Part shown: positions 1-8,482 of the stretch, piece after piece
How the letters are laid out: each line of letters opens with the position of its first letter
Numbering within the stretch: position 1 is the first letter of the stretch
The notes under the pieces: generated by a model
The model's database searches: none
What the model was told of the DNA's origin: nothing
What the model saw: only the letters and a program-made list of their open reading frames with translations
Source: an uncultured Mediterraneibacter sp.
GTDB lineage: Bacteria > Bacillota > Clostridia > Lachnospirales > Lachnospiraceae
Reading direction: 5' to 3'
Assembly: GCA_944381495.1 (NCBI GenBank)
Contig: CALWLJ010000004.1
Span: 1-64,000 of the forward strand
Length of the DNA: 64,000 bases
Translations under genes and position numbers: made by a program

Positions 1-80
1 TTTCTCTTCAAAGAAATTTTCAAGGGTTGTTGTCTATTGTTCAGTTATCAAGGTTCCTGTCGTTCTTTTTCGCGACAACT
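1..80 (-). other. rRNA operon leader (pre-16S), running off the left edge
   Basis: On the minus strand this stretch reads through TTGATAACTGAACAAT and a short A-rich segment to the window edge. That string is the kind of conserved leader found just upstream of 16S rRNA in Clostridia and Bacilli (family knowledge). No mature 16S sequence is inside the window, so the rRNA gene itself is inferred from the leader and the three strong promoters behind it. Confidence 0.6.
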
Positions 81-85
81 TTGAT

Positions 86-114
86 ATTTTATCATATGCA
101 GTTCGCTTTGTCAA
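86..114 (-). promoter_or_regulatory. Proximal promoter of the inferred rRNA operon
   Basis: Minus-strand -35 TTGACA (109-114) and -10 TAAAAT (86-91) are separated by exactly 17 bp. It is the last of three tandem consensus promoters and lies directly in front of the conserved leader. Confidence 0.75.
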
Positions 115-184
115 GAACTTTTTTTATTTTTCTTTTCTGTCTCATCCGCTTTCCTTTCGGTCAGCTTCAAGCGACAGCTTGTTT

Positions 185-213
185 ACTTTATCACATTCAG
201 ACTTGTTTGTCAA
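185..213 (-). promoter_or_regulatory. Middle promoter of the inferred rRNA operon
   Basis: Minus-strand -35 TTGACA (208-213), 17-bp spacer, -10 TAAAGT (185-190). An AT-rich stretch upstream could serve as an UP element. Confidence 0.75.
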
Positions 214-358
214 CAACTTTTTTCATCTTTTTCAGTTGAAAGCTTTGTCAACATAGCGTTCATTTTTCAGCCTCTCTATTCCCTCCGGTTGTTCCGCCTC
301 CGCGTCTCCGGCCGGGAACTCTGCGGCTTTTGAAGCCCTGTCCTCAGCGACAGGTGTT

Positions 359-387
359 ATCTTACCACCAGTTTCTGGAATTGTCAA
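359..387 (-). promoter_or_regulatory. Distal promoter of the inferred rRNA operon
   Basis: Minus-strand -35 TTGACA (382-387), 17-bp spacer, -10 TAAGAT (359-364). It starts a roughly 140-bp GC-richer segment before the next promoter. Confidence 0.65.
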
Positions 388-431
388 TGTTTTTTCTGTT
401 TTTTATTTATTTCAGACAATTCAAACAATTT

Positions 432-471
432 AGGTGTGAGAAACGTATAATCGTATTACTTTCTCACACCT
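432..471. terminator. 12-bp inverted repeat, possible terminator after crcB
   Basis: AGGTGTGAGAAA (432-443) pairs perfectly with TTTCTCACACCT (460-471) around a 16-nt AT-rich loop. In the minus direction it lies downstream of crcB, but no strong U tract follows, so termination is only a guess. From 472 to 598 nothing else is recognisable. Confidence 0.4.
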
Positions 472-598
472 GTTATAGAGTCATACTTTATATGTAACTA
501 ATCATCAATGCCAGATGAATTTCCCCTTTACATCCGTCGTTAAGTGAACAGGCTGACATATTCGTTTGGTTTATTGCATAGGGAGTTAAGCCATTCTT

Positions 599-973
599 TC
601 ATAGAAAAATACCTGCCGCAGCCTGGCCGCCAAACACAGCTGCCGCCCCCGCTGCCATACTGAGTACAGCGTACAGAGCAGCCATCCATGTATTTCCGCC
701 GCTTATCAGATCTCCGGTTTCCAGGGCAAAAGATGAAAATGTAGTAAATCCACCGCATATCCCCACTTTCAGAAATAGAACGAGCCGCGGATTCACTGAA
801 TTATTTTTCAAAGCCGCTGCCGCTATCACCCCGATCACAAAAGATCCGATCACATTGATTGCAAATGTACGAATAGGAAATACCCAATTTTCATTTACCG
901 GGATCAGGCCGATCAGATATCTGCATACCGATCCGATAAAGCCCCCGATTCCGACTACAATACAGTCCATCAT
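599..973 (-). CDS. crcB: CrcB/FluC fluoride channel
   Basis: This 124-residue protein is a small membrane protein that exports fluoride as a dual-topology dimer. It has the family length and four hydrophobic segments. The N-terminal GGFIGSVCRYL stretch and the GGFTTFSSF motif in the middle are hallmark CrcB features. The ATG at 973 follows AGAAGGGGATT at good spacing. It is the last gene of a unit with the lipoprotein gene, 48 bp upstream. No fluoride riboswitch was recognised upstream, so it may be expressed with the MarR-controlled unit. Confidence 0.9.
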   Translation of the reverse strand: MMDCIVVGIGGFIGSVCRYLIGLIPVNENWVFPIRTFAINVIGSFVIGVIAAAALKNNSVNPRLVLFLKVGICGGFTTFSSFALETGDLISGGNTWMAALYAVLSMAAGAAAVFGGQAAAGIFL

Positions 974-1021
974 ACATAATCCCCTTCTCTTAATCCTGTT
1001 ATTTTCAGCACTGCTGCTCTT

Positions 1022-1459
1022 CTATTCCCCGTCAAGGACAAAATCATACAGATCCTCTTCGATCTTATAGATCCCCTCATATGGACGTTCTGCATAATAA
1101 CTGCTGCCCGCCTTATACAGGTAGATCGTATCAGAATCCTCTCCCGTTATAAGTTCGACCTTAATATAGTCGTCTGTCATCGGTGTGTCATTCACACTCT
1201 GGCGGGACGTCAGTTCAGAATGTTCCGCTGCCTGTGACAGTTCTTCGATCCATTCCCGGTCTTCATGGATAACCGCCTTTTCTTCCGCGGTTACCATTAC
1301 CGAGTCGATTTTCGCAACATCCGGGATACTCATTTTACCGCCGCTGCCGCACCCGCTCAATGCCAAAACAGCAAGCGGCACGACAACAGCTTTACACATT
1401 TTCTTCAAATTTCTCTTAAGATCTGTCTTCAAAATATTCTCTATTTTCACTTTTACCAT
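1022..1459 (-). CDS. Small lipoprotein (DUF5301-like)
   Basis: A 145-residue predicted lipoprotein. A basic N-terminus and hydrophobic run end in the lipobox ALSGC, after which a Gly/Ser linker leads into a mostly beta, acidic domain containing EDSDTIYLYKAGSSYYAE. The fold resembles small DUF5301-type domains found in Clostridia, but this assignment is from memory of the pattern. The start at 1459 is preferred over an upstream in-frame ATG because GGAGAGG sits 8 bases in front. It lies between the MFS transporter and crcB and is probably co-transcribed. Function unknown. Confidence 0.7.
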   Translation of the reverse strand: MVKVKIENILKTDLKRNLKKMCKAVVVPLAVLALSGCGSGGKMSIPDVAKIDSVMVTAEEKAVIHEDREWIEELSQAAEHSELTSRQSVNDTPMTDDYIKVELITGEDSDTIYLYKAGSSYYAERPYEGIYKIEEDLYDFVLDGE

Positions 1460-1566
1460 ATCGACCTCTCCATTCATGCCGCAGGCCACCGGCATTCTTC
1501 TATACCTGTTTATCAGATTCTGATATAAGCATAGCATACAATCGTTGATATTTTATTATGCAAATC

Positions 1567-2967
1567 TTAATGTTGTATGAATGGCTTTTCATTTTTTACT
1601 GCAAATATGGAAATTCCCAGCAGGATCAGCGCGCCTGCCGCCATCCACAGGAAAGCTACATTCATTCCATGGATCAGCGCCCGATCCCCGTAAGCTGCCG
1701 CCGAGCTCTGGCTGACAAGCGTCATAATGCCCACAAACAGCGCGGATCCGATGGATCCGGCAATGGTACGGAATGAAGTGAGCAATGAAGATGCATCCGC
1801 AACTTTCTTGAATTCCACCTTGGTAGTTCCCCATGTCAGGAGCGGCATCATCAGGCTTCCGATAGAAACGTTTCGAACCACATTGAGGACGGCTGCAACC
1901 CAGAGGGGTGTGCTCAATGAGAGAAATACCATCCCGACATTGCTTATGAACAGAACTGCCGCACCGGCCACGAATATTTTTTTGATTCCCATCTTATCAT
2001 AGAAACGTCCCGCAAAGGGGCTGACAAGTGTGGTAGCGAGAGATCCCGGCAATGTGACCAGTCCGGACACCACGGCAGAATACCCCATAACGCTCTGTAC
2101 ATATAACGGCATCATGACTGATGATCCCATCATTACAAGATACAGCACCATACTTGATATCACACTGACAGCATAATCCCGGTTTGTCAGGATTGTCATG
2201 TCAAGGAACGGCTTCTCAAGACTGCACTGGCGTACAACGAAGAATACACATACAACGATACCGATCACCAGCGGAACGCCTGCCTCCATGCTGACCAGGC
2301 CATAGCTTGTGATATTTCCGATACCAAGAGTAATGCCGCCGAACGCCAGGATACTTTCCACGAAGGAAATCACATCGAACTTCTTGTCCTGGAGTTCCAG
2401 CACATTTTCGAAAACAAAAGCTGACAGTACAAAGGATACGGACATGATAACCAGCACGCCCCAGAAAATAGATTTCCATCCGAAGGCGTCAATCAGCAGT
2501 CCGGCAATCGTAGGCGCTACGATAGGCGCAGCGGTCGTCGCCAGACCATAGGTTCCCATCATGGTTCCTTTTTTCTCCGCCGGGTAGACTGACAGGATCA
2601 CCACCTGTGCCGCGGACATAAGGACGCCGTTTCCACATGCCTGCAGGACCCTTCCTATCATCATCACCGCAAAGTTGCCTGAAAAGATGCTGAAGAGCAG
2701 ACCGATGATAAACATCCCTATTCCGCTCAGATACAGCCTTCTCGTAGGAAATCTGGTTATAAGAAATGCGGTCAGAGGCATCACGACTCCCATAGCCAGT
2801 GAATATCCGCTGGTGACCCACTGACCGACAGATGTACTGACCTCAAAGTATTCCACCAGGTTCGGCAGCGCAGTTGTCATAGCTGTTGAAAGGGTGGATG
2901 AAGCAATACCGGAAACGACCAGACAGATGAATATCATCATCCGCTTTGCAGTATCATTATTCTCCAT
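1567..2967 (-). CDS. MFS multidrug efflux transporter (DHA2/EmrB-QacA-like)
   Basis: A 466-residue proton-coupled drug antiporter of the inner membrane with about 12-14 hydrophobic segments. Seen in the sequence: N-terminal loop with TALPNLVEYF and WVTSGYSLA, typical of DHA2 exporters, and an APTIAGLLID motif-C-like segment in helix 5. The ATG at 2967 overlaps the end of the marR gene by 11 bp and is preceded by GGAGGAACATC, so the two are translated from one message. Such MarR-MFS pairs typically respond to toxic small molecules; the substrate cannot be predicted. Confidence 0.88.
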   Translation of the reverse strand: MENNDTAKRMMIFICLVVSGIASSTLSTAMTTALPNLVEYFEVSTSVGQWVTSGYSLAMGVVMPLTAFLITRFPTRRLYLSGIGMFIIGLLFSIFSGNFAVMMIGRVLQACGNGVLMSAAQVVILSVYPAEKKGTMMGTYGLATTAAPIVAPTIAGLLIDAFGWKSIFWGVLVIMSVSFVLSAFVFENVLELQDKKFDVISFVESILAFGGITLGIGNITSYGLVSMEAGVPLVIGIVVCVFFVVRQCSLEKPFLDMTILTNRDYAVSVISSMVLYLVMMGSSVMMPLYVQSVMGYSAVVSGLVTLPGSLATTLVSPFAGRFYDKMGIKKIFVAGAAVLFISNVGMVFLSLSTPLWVAAVLNVVRNVSIGSLMMPLLTWGTTKVEFKKVADASSLLTSFRTIAGSIGSALFVGIMTLVSQSSAAAYGDRALIHGMNVAFLWMAAGALILLGISIFAVKNEKPFIQH

Positions 2968-3418
2968 GATGTTCCTCCATTCTGTGCCATACTTTTTTAT
3001 TGATATTATTTGCGATCTCCTGGAGGATCTGTTCCGTCAGTTCCAGATCCTGCTGCCGGATTCCGGCGCTGACCGTTTCATAAAAATCCGCATGGATCTT
3101 CTTGATCTGCTTTGCGGCGGGGATCGCTTTCTCAGTCAGATACAGATGTTTCATACGGCGGTCATTTTCATCTCCGGCAACAGTTAAATACCCGATCTCA
3201 CTGAGCTTCTTTATGGTTTTTGAGAGTGTGGCCCGGTCTACACGGAAACGCTCTGCCATCTTCTGAGGGGATGCACCCGGATGTTCATAGAGATATTCCA
3301 CGTAGAACTGCTGTCCCCATCCGATCTCATATTCTGCAAGGCCATGATCATAATACATCTTCATAAGTCTGTCGCAGATTGAAATACAGCGGCCCAGATT
3401 TGAAAAATTATCATTCAT
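2957..3418 (-). CDS. MarR-family transcriptional regulator
   Basis: A 153-residue dimeric winged-helix repressor. The DNA-binding part is visible around residues 50-110, with a helix-turn-helix reading MAERFRVDRATLSKTIKKL and a wing with the DENDRR signature that contacts the minor groove. The flanking helices form the dimer interface. The ATG at 3418 has AAAGGAG about 11 bases upstream. It is first in an operon with the MFS exporter, and a palindromic operator overlaps its own promoter, so autorepression relieved by a ligand is likely. Confidence 0.9.
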   Translation of the reverse strand: MNDNFSNLGRCISICDRLMKMYYDHGLAEYEIGWGQQFYVEYLYEHPGASPQKMAERFRVDRATLSKTIKKLSEIGYLTVAGDENDRRMKHLYLTEKAIPAAKQIKKIHADFYETVSAGIRQQDLELTEQILQEIANNINKKVWHRMEEHHGE

Positions 3419-3465
3419 ATTTCACCGAACTCCTTTCCAGACAGATTGCACGTTCTGCGTTCCAA

Positions 3466-3501
3466 ACTATACCATAAATTAGTAGCGTGCGCAACTATTA
3501 A
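3466..3501 (-). promoter_or_regulatory. marR-MFS promoter with overlapping palindromic operator
   Basis: The -35 TTGCGC (3489-3494) and -10 TATAGT (3466-3471) are 17 bp apart. An interrupted palindrome TTAnTAG-N9-CTAnTAA at 3479-3501 covers the -35. This size and placement fit a MarR-family operator and imply self-repression. Confidence 0.7.
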
Positions 3502-3511
3502 TTTAAAAAGG

Positions 3512-3579
3512 CAGGGACAGAAACTGGCGGGAAAGCATATATGTCATATGCATAAGTTTCCTGCTTATTTCTGTCCCTG
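3512..3579 (-). terminator. Terminator of the pot operon
   Basis: CAGGGACAGAAA (3512-3523) pairs with TTTCTGTCCCTG (3568-3579), with further pairing of GCGGGAAA and TTTCCTGC inside. In the minus direction the stem is followed by CCTTTTTAAATT, a good U tract, just before the marR operator region. Confidence 0.75.
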
Positions 3580-3632
3580 TCATGCTCTTATGATAAGTTT
3601 TTCCGCTTTGTTTTCTAATACATTCCGGTCTT

Positions 3633-5216
3633 TCAGCTTTTCCTTCTGAAAATGTCGTCCCGTTTCCAGAAGACGACAGCCAGAGCGATCACGATCAGGA
3701 TCCCGGCTGCGATCCTGCCCCAGTCATCTGCAGACAGAGACGACAGGTCAAAGCACCGCACATTTACCCACATCTGGTTGATCCGCTGGTTATTCTCCTT
3801 GTCAAAATACTGCATGACAACAGCCCGCTCCAGCACATCCTGCGGCGGATACTGAGCAAAAAGCTGGCGGTTTGCCTGATCCGGTTCCGCGGTGATCACA
3901 TAGTCCGGATCTGAGTCGTCGCCGCTGAAGAAGAAGCCTACTGGATACTCAATATTATCCTCGCTCTCTTCTTCTGCTCCATAGCACCAGTCTGCATAAG
4001 CATAGATAATATCGCTATTGCCGCCTGCAATTACAGACGTATAGCCAATATAATACATGTTGCGCACCACATTGTCAGGTCTGGACATAAAATTGATAAA
4101 TGCCTCTGCGGCCTGCTGCTTTGCGCTGTCTTCACCGATCCCGTCCTTGAGCATGACCCATCCGTCAAACCAGACGTTGGTACACTCTTCCGGCACAGCA
4201 TAGGCAAGGATATAATCATCGATCTCCGCCTGATCCAGAGTATAAACCGCGTCCCCGGACCACTGATAATTTGCCAGCACCTTTCCGGTCACCATATCTG
4301 ATTTTCCACTGTCAGACTCAAATGAATAGGCGTTTTCCTTCATCTGCTTCAGAATCTTCTCCGCCTTTTTCACAGTTTCTTCATCCGTCCGGTTCATCAG
4401 CTCCGCGATCCGTTCCAGACGGTCGTCGGAATTTATGAAATCCGGATCCAGCAGCTCATCCTCATTGAGGATCCCAAGGGCAGCAAAATAGCTGTCACGG
4501 ACATTATCCTTTACAGTGACCTGTCCCTTGTATTTCGGATCTGCCAGAATAGCCCAGTGCGAAGCCTCCTCCTCGGAGATTTCTTCCGGATTATAGACGA
4601 TCCCGGTGGTCCCCCACATATACCCTGCTGCATAACGGCTCCACGGTTCTCCGTTGATAGTATTTGTATCGAATATATTTCTTATATAATCCGAGACTCC
4701 ACGGATGTAATAATTGTCTTCCCTGTTCTCGTCGAAAAACCCGTCTGAGAGAGGCTTCAGCCGATCCTCGGCGATCAGCTTCATGAACATATACTCTGAT
4801 GGACAGACAAGATCGAAATCATTTCCCAGTGTAAGCTGGTTGTAGAGATCTTCATTCGTACCAAAGGTAGAATATTCCACATCAACGTCCACACCGTAAT
4901 TCTCAAAATACCATACTTCAAAATCCTCCACCATGGAGTTCTCCCCGAGAATCACTGTCTCATCCTCATTGTCCAGTTCTATGGCCTCTTCTTCATCCCA
5001 GCCGCCCTCATCGATATATTCTTCCCAGTTGGCGATCCGCAAAATCACCTTTTCTGATGAAGACGAAGCTGTACTGCCCTGCACTGTCTGCACGTTCGTT
5101 TCGTCAACTTCCGCCTCAGCAGCTGACACAGCCAAGGGTCTGTTCCAGACACCTGGCATCAGTACTGCCACAGCCAGAAGCGCCGCAGTCACTTTAATCC
5201 TTTCCCCTGCTGTCAT
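3633..5216 (-). CDS. potD: PotD-like polyamine-binding protein, membrane-anchored at the C-terminus
   Basis: A 527-residue extracellular solute-binding protein of the spermidine/putrescine importer. It has an N-terminal signal peptide with an AVSAAEA type I cleavage region and no lipobox cysteine. The binding-protein core begins with LRIANWEEYID and includes AGYMWGTTGIVYNPEE and a C-terminal PDNVVRNMYYIGYTS. It is much longer than the usual 350 residues because of acidic insertions, and ends in a transmembrane helix (GILIVIALAVVFW) with a basic tail, so it is anchored at the C-terminus. The ATG at 5216 follows AGGAGGTG; a GTG two codons earlier is too close to it. It overlaps potC by 23 bp. 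Confidence 0.88.
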   Translation of the reverse strand: MTAGERIKVTAALLAVAVLMPGVWNRPLAVSAAEAEVDETNVQTVQGSTASSSSEKVILRIANWEEYIDEGGWDEEEAIELDNEDETVILGENSMVEDFEVWYFENYGVDVDVEYSTFGTNEDLYNQLTLGNDFDLVCPSEYMFMKLIAEDRLKPLSDGFFDENREDNYYIRGVSDYIRNIFDTNTINGEPWSRYAAGYMWGTTGIVYNPEEISEEEASHWAILADPKYKGQVTVKDNVRDSYFAALGILNEDELLDPDFINSDDRLERIAELMNRTDEETVKKAEKILKQMKENAYSFESDSGKSDMVTGKVLANYQWSGDAVYTLDQAEIDDYILAYAVPEECTNVWFDGWVMLKDGIGEDSAKQQAAEAFINFMSRPDNVVRNMYYIGYTSVIAGGNSDIIYAYADWCYGAEEESEDNIEYPVGFFFSGDDSDPDYVITAEPDQANRQLFAQYPPQDVLERAVVMQYFDKENNQRINQMWVNVRCFDLSSLSADDWGRIAAGILIVIALAVVFWKRDDIFRRKS

Positions 5217-6018
5217 ACGCACTCACCTCCTGCTTTCCAGACGGTCCGGCAGCCGCCAGGTTCATGATCACTACCGCCAGGATCACCACGAGAAAGATCA
5301 CGGTGGACAACGCCCACAGTGCCGTCTTGATCTCTGTCTGCGCGCCCTTTGTAGCGTTATAGACATAGGTGCTGATGGTGTCGAATGTAGCCGGTTTCGT
5401 GTATGTGGAGATAAAATAGTCATCCAGCGATAAAGTGATCGACAGCATAAATCCGGACAGGATCCCCGGAATGATCTGCGGGATCACCACTTTATACAGC
5501 GCCTGGAAAGGCGTTGCCCCCAGATCCAGCGCCGCCTCATAGAGACCGTTATCCATCTGCTTGAGCTTGGGCAGTACGGCCAGATACACGAAGGGTGTGC
5601 ACAGTACCACATGTCCGATCACAAGCGGGATAAATGTGTTCTTCTCAATCCCTAGTACGACGATCAGTAGGATACAGATGGAAAAAGCAGTCACAACATC
5701 TGCGTTCACCACCGGGATCTGATTTGCCGTATCAACGATCCTCCTGGGGATCGGTCTGGAATAAAAGGCACCGATAGCGCCCATAGTTCCGAGAATGGAT
5801 GCGATCACAGCCGCTCCAACTGCCAGAAGCAGCGTACCGATGATCATATTGCGCAGTTCTTCCATAGTAAAGAGTGTAATATAATTCTGCATCGAAAATC
5901 CCCTTACCGCTCCTATGGTCGTAGAACTGGTAAAACTGTAAAACGCCAGGATCAGGACCGGGATATACATGAACAGCGCAACAACTGTCAGCCAGGAATA
6001 TGATATTATCTTTTTCAT
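5194..6018 (-). CDS. potC: PotC-like polyamine ABC permease
   Basis: A 274-residue inner-membrane permease with six hydrophobic segments. The cytoplasmic EAA loop that docks the ATPase is visible as YEAALDLGATPFQALYKVVIP. An N-terminal helix and the QNYITLF segment are typical of PotC. The start ATG shares its A with the TGA stop of potB (TGATG), indicating translational coupling. It pairs with PotB to form the channel of the polyamine importer. Confidence 0.92.
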   Translation of the reverse strand: MKKIISYSWLTVVALFMYIPVLILAFYSFTSSTTIGAVRGFSMQNYITLFTMEELRNMIIGTLLLAVGAAVIASILGTMGAIGAFYSRPIPRRIVDTANQIPVVNADVVTAFSICILLIVVLGIEKNTFIPLVIGHVVLCTPFVYLAVLPKLKQMDNGLYEAALDLGATPFQALYKVVIPQIIPGILSGFMLSITLSLDDYFISTYTKPATFDTISTYVYNATKGAQTEIKTALWALSTVIFLVVILAVVIMNLAAAGPSGKQEVSAYDSRGKD

Positions 6019-6821
6019 CACAGTATCGCCCCCCTGTTGTCCAGATCACTCTGATCTACTTTTCCCGTAAAAACGGATACCACGCAAATGCCGGCAAACA
6101 GGATCAGTGAAATCATAGATCCATTGTTCCAGTCATAGATATTGAAGTAACTACCGATGAGAGATCCCATAATATACGTACTGTTGTAGATCATATCCAG
6201 GATCACATAGTTTGTCATGGCCGGAAGGAAGGTCATAGTCACACCGCTTACGATCCCCGGCATGGAAAGAGGAAGCGTCACGCGGAAAAACACAGCCGCC
6301 GGGCCAGCCCCCAGATCCTGCGCTGCCTCCAAAAGGCTCACATCCAGCTGAAGGAGTGTTGTATAAAGCGGCAGGATCATAAATGGAAGGAAATCATATG
6401 TCATGGCGATCACAGTATTTAGAAAAGGATGCAGAGACAGATTTCCCTCGATCAAAGTAAGAACTTCTTTGAGTGCAGTGATCCTTAATGTAAAATTGAT
6501 CCACATAGGAAGGATAAACAGCATGAGAAGCACCGGGCCTCTCTTCAGTCCACTCCGGGCCAGCACATAAGCGGTCGGATAGGCAATAACAAGACAGACT
6601 GCCGTAACCACCAGGGCGACAACGATACTGTAGCACAGTGTACCGATGGTATTGCCGTTGGTAAAGAAACTGAGCAGATTGGCCAGCGTAAAGCTCCCTG
6701 TCCCGTCCGTAAACGCATAATAAACGATCACTGCCAGCGGCAGGACCACAAAACAAACGAGAAACAGTGCATACGGAATACACAGCTGTTTCCGGCTGAA
6801 ACGAAAAACTCCCATGATCAT
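6018..6821 (-). CDS. potB: PotB-like polyamine ABC permease
   Basis: A 267-residue membrane permease, partner of PotC. Six hydrophobic stretches are visible and the EAA loop reads LLEAAQDLGAGPAAVFFRV, followed by the PLSMPGIVSG segment common to this family. The ATG at 6821 overlaps the potA stop as ATGA, with AGAAGG in front. The C-terminal part ends with a short basic tail (KVDQSDLDNRG). Role and membership of the operon are clear from gene order potA-B-C-D. Confidence 0.92.
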   Translation of the reverse strand: MIMGVFRFSRKQLCIPYALFLVCFVVLPLAVIVYYAFTDGTGSFTLANLLSFFTNGNTIGTLCYSIVVALVVTAVCLVIAYPTAYVLARSGLKRGPVLLMLFILPMWINFTLRITALKEVLTLIEGNLSLHPFLNTVIAMTYDFLPFMILPLYTTLLQLDVSLLEAAQDLGAGPAAVFFRVTLPLSMPGIVSGVTMTFLPAMTNYVILDMIYNSTYIMGSLIGSYFNIYDWNNGSMISLILFAGICVVSVFTGKVDQSDLDNRGAIL

Positions 6822-8251
6822 CCCTGCCTTCTCTTCAAAATGATCTGATCCTCCGGAATCATCAGGCTGACATGGTCACCTTCATTCCAGAGATCATCCT
6901 CGTCAAGTACAAAATCATCCTCAGTTGCCGTGCGCACCGTATAATTATAATGACTCCCTTTATAAATGAAGGAAATAATGTTTCCATTTGCCCTGTATTC
7001 TTTCGGCTCATCGCTCATGGAGACCGCTTTCACAGGCACTTCCACAGTAACCTCCATATCCGTCAGATCCACCTCTTCTCCATCTGCCGTGAGCACGGCT
7101 GCCTCTCTGATCAGGCGGGAACCTTCAAACAGCTGTGTCAGATCACAGCGGTAATTGCCGCCCGCAAATGCAACCCGGCCGTCTTTTGTGATGATTCCGT
7201 CAAAGACATTCATCATGACGCCTGCCGGCATGACATGTATATTATCAGGATCGATCCTCATACCGATCTCCTGCCCCGGTTTTGCACTTCGGATGTTCTG
7301 GATCACAACTTCATTATCCCCACATAGTGCTGTGATCTCATAATACATTCCTTTAAATATAGTAGAATCCACGACACCACGGATCTGCCCCTTTTCCGGC
7401 GCCGTGATTTCCACATCCTCCGGTCTGACTACAACATCCACCCTGGTATCCTTGGGTACGTTATCTACACAGGGGAATTGGGCATTACAGAACTCTACAG
7501 TCATAGAAGCCGTCATTTTTCCTTCAAAGATATTACTCTCTCCGATAAAATCCGCCACAAAAGCATTTTTCGGCTCATTGTAGATCTCTTCCGGAGTGCC
7601 AATCTGCTGGATCATACCGTCAGACATGACCACTACTTTGTCAGACATGGTCAGAGCTTCCTCCTGATCATGAGTCACATAGATAAATGTGATTCCCAGT
7701 CTCTCATGCATGGACTTCAGCTCAAGCTGCATCTCTTTTCTCATCTTCAGGTCCAGAGCACCCAGAGGCTCATCCAGAAGAAGAATGTCCGGTTCATTTA
7801 CAATAGCCCGGGCAATAGCGATCCTCTGCTGCTGTCCTCCGGAAAGGGTAGAGATCCGTCTTTTCTCAAAGCCTTCCAGATCTACCACTTCCAGCACTTT
7901 CTTTACCTTTTCACTGATCACGGACTTGGGCAGCTTCTTCAGGTTCAGACCGAATGCCACATTGTCATACACATTCAGATGAGGGAAAAGGGCATAGCGC
8001 TGAAACACCGTATTGATCGGTCTCTGGTTGGGCGGAATATGACTGATATCCTTCCCGTTCAGCAGGATCTCCCCCTCTGTAGGGAACTCAAAGCCTGCGA
8101 TCATCCTGAGGGTAGTCGTCTTCCCGCAGCCGGAAGGGCCGAGAAAGGTAACAAACTCCCCCTTTTTCACGGCCAGGTTAAAATCCTCCACCACGACCGT
8201 ATCATCAAAACATTTCTTGATATTCTTTAATTCAATAATATTTGTTTCCAT
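6818..8251 (-). CDS. potA: PotA-like polyamine ABC ATPase with extended C-terminus
   Basis: A 477-residue ATPase that powers polyamine uptake. Walker A GPSGCGKTT, signature LSGGQQQR, Walker B ILLLDEPLGALD and the THDQEEAL switch region are all present in the first 240 residues. A TOBE-like region follows (VDVVVRPEDVEI), then an extra domain of about 120 residues, making it clearly longer than typical PotA (around 350-380). The start at 8251 was chosen for the AAGGAGAG site at good spacing; an upstream in-frame ATG lacks one. It is first in the operon and has its own promoter. Confidence 0.93.
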   Translation of the reverse strand: METNIIELKNIKKCFDDTVVVEDFNLAVKKGEFVTFLGPSGCGKTTTLRMIAGFEFPTEGEILLNGKDISHIPPNQRPINTVFQRYALFPHLNVYDNVAFGLNLKKLPKSVISEKVKKVLEVVDLEGFEKRRISTLSGGQQQRIAIARAIVNEPDILLLDEPLGALDLKMRKEMQLELKSMHERLGITFIYVTHDQEEALTMSDKVVVMSDGMIQQIGTPEEIYNEPKNAFVADFIGESNIFEGKMTASMTVEFCNAQFPCVDNVPKDTRVDVVVRPEDVEITAPEKGQIRGVVDSTIFKGMYYEITALCGDNEVVIQNIRSAKPGQEIGMRIDPDNIHVMPAGVMMNVFDGIITKDGRVAFAGGNYRCDLTQLFEGSRLIREAAVLTADGEEVDLTDMEVTVEVPVKAVSMSDEPKEYRANGNIISFIYKGSHYNYTVRTATEDDFVLDEDDLWNEGDHVSLMIPEDQIILKRRQG

Positions 8252-8284
8252 GGTTGCTCTCCTTACCATGCATATCTTTTGATG

Positions 8285-8326
8285 CTTAATCTTATTAAGT
8301 TTAGGAGAAGCAGGTGCGTTTGTCAA
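8285..8326 (-). promoter_or_regulatory. Promoter of the pot operon with a small palindrome at the start site
   Basis: The -35 TTGACA (8321-8326) and -10 TAAACT (8298-8303) are 17 bp apart. A perfect inverted repeat CTTAAT-3-ATTAAG (8285-8299) covers the expected transcription start and could be a repressor site. Confidence 0.7.
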
Positions 8327-8482
8327 TAGATTTTACCATTTGTAAGACTTCTTGGCATATTTCCATGGCAAAAGCGGTCTGTTTGTGACTTGTTTGTAAA
8401 ATCTGGGAGTGACAGCGGATTTCAGTGGTGTTCAGTAGTATAATGGTATATGGAAATCAAGAATATACAGGAGGATGATCAC

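Noticed and set aside
240-260. A fourth TTGACA on the minus strand as another rRNA promoter
   Set aside because: At 16-18 bp downstream there is no acceptable -10 hexamer.
432-471. CGTATAAT on the plus strand resembling the shared promoter motif
   Set aside because: It lies in the loop of a hairpin, has no TACG partner at the right distance and no TTGCAA 17 bp upstream.
973-1600. Fluoride riboswitch upstream of crcB
   Set aside because: The expected conserved core was not seen; the space is filled by a lipoprotein gene and the MFS gene.
7478-8230. 250-codon open frame on the plus strand
   Set aside because: It is the antisense shadow of the potA ATPase domain and reads as low-complexity His/Leu-rich text.
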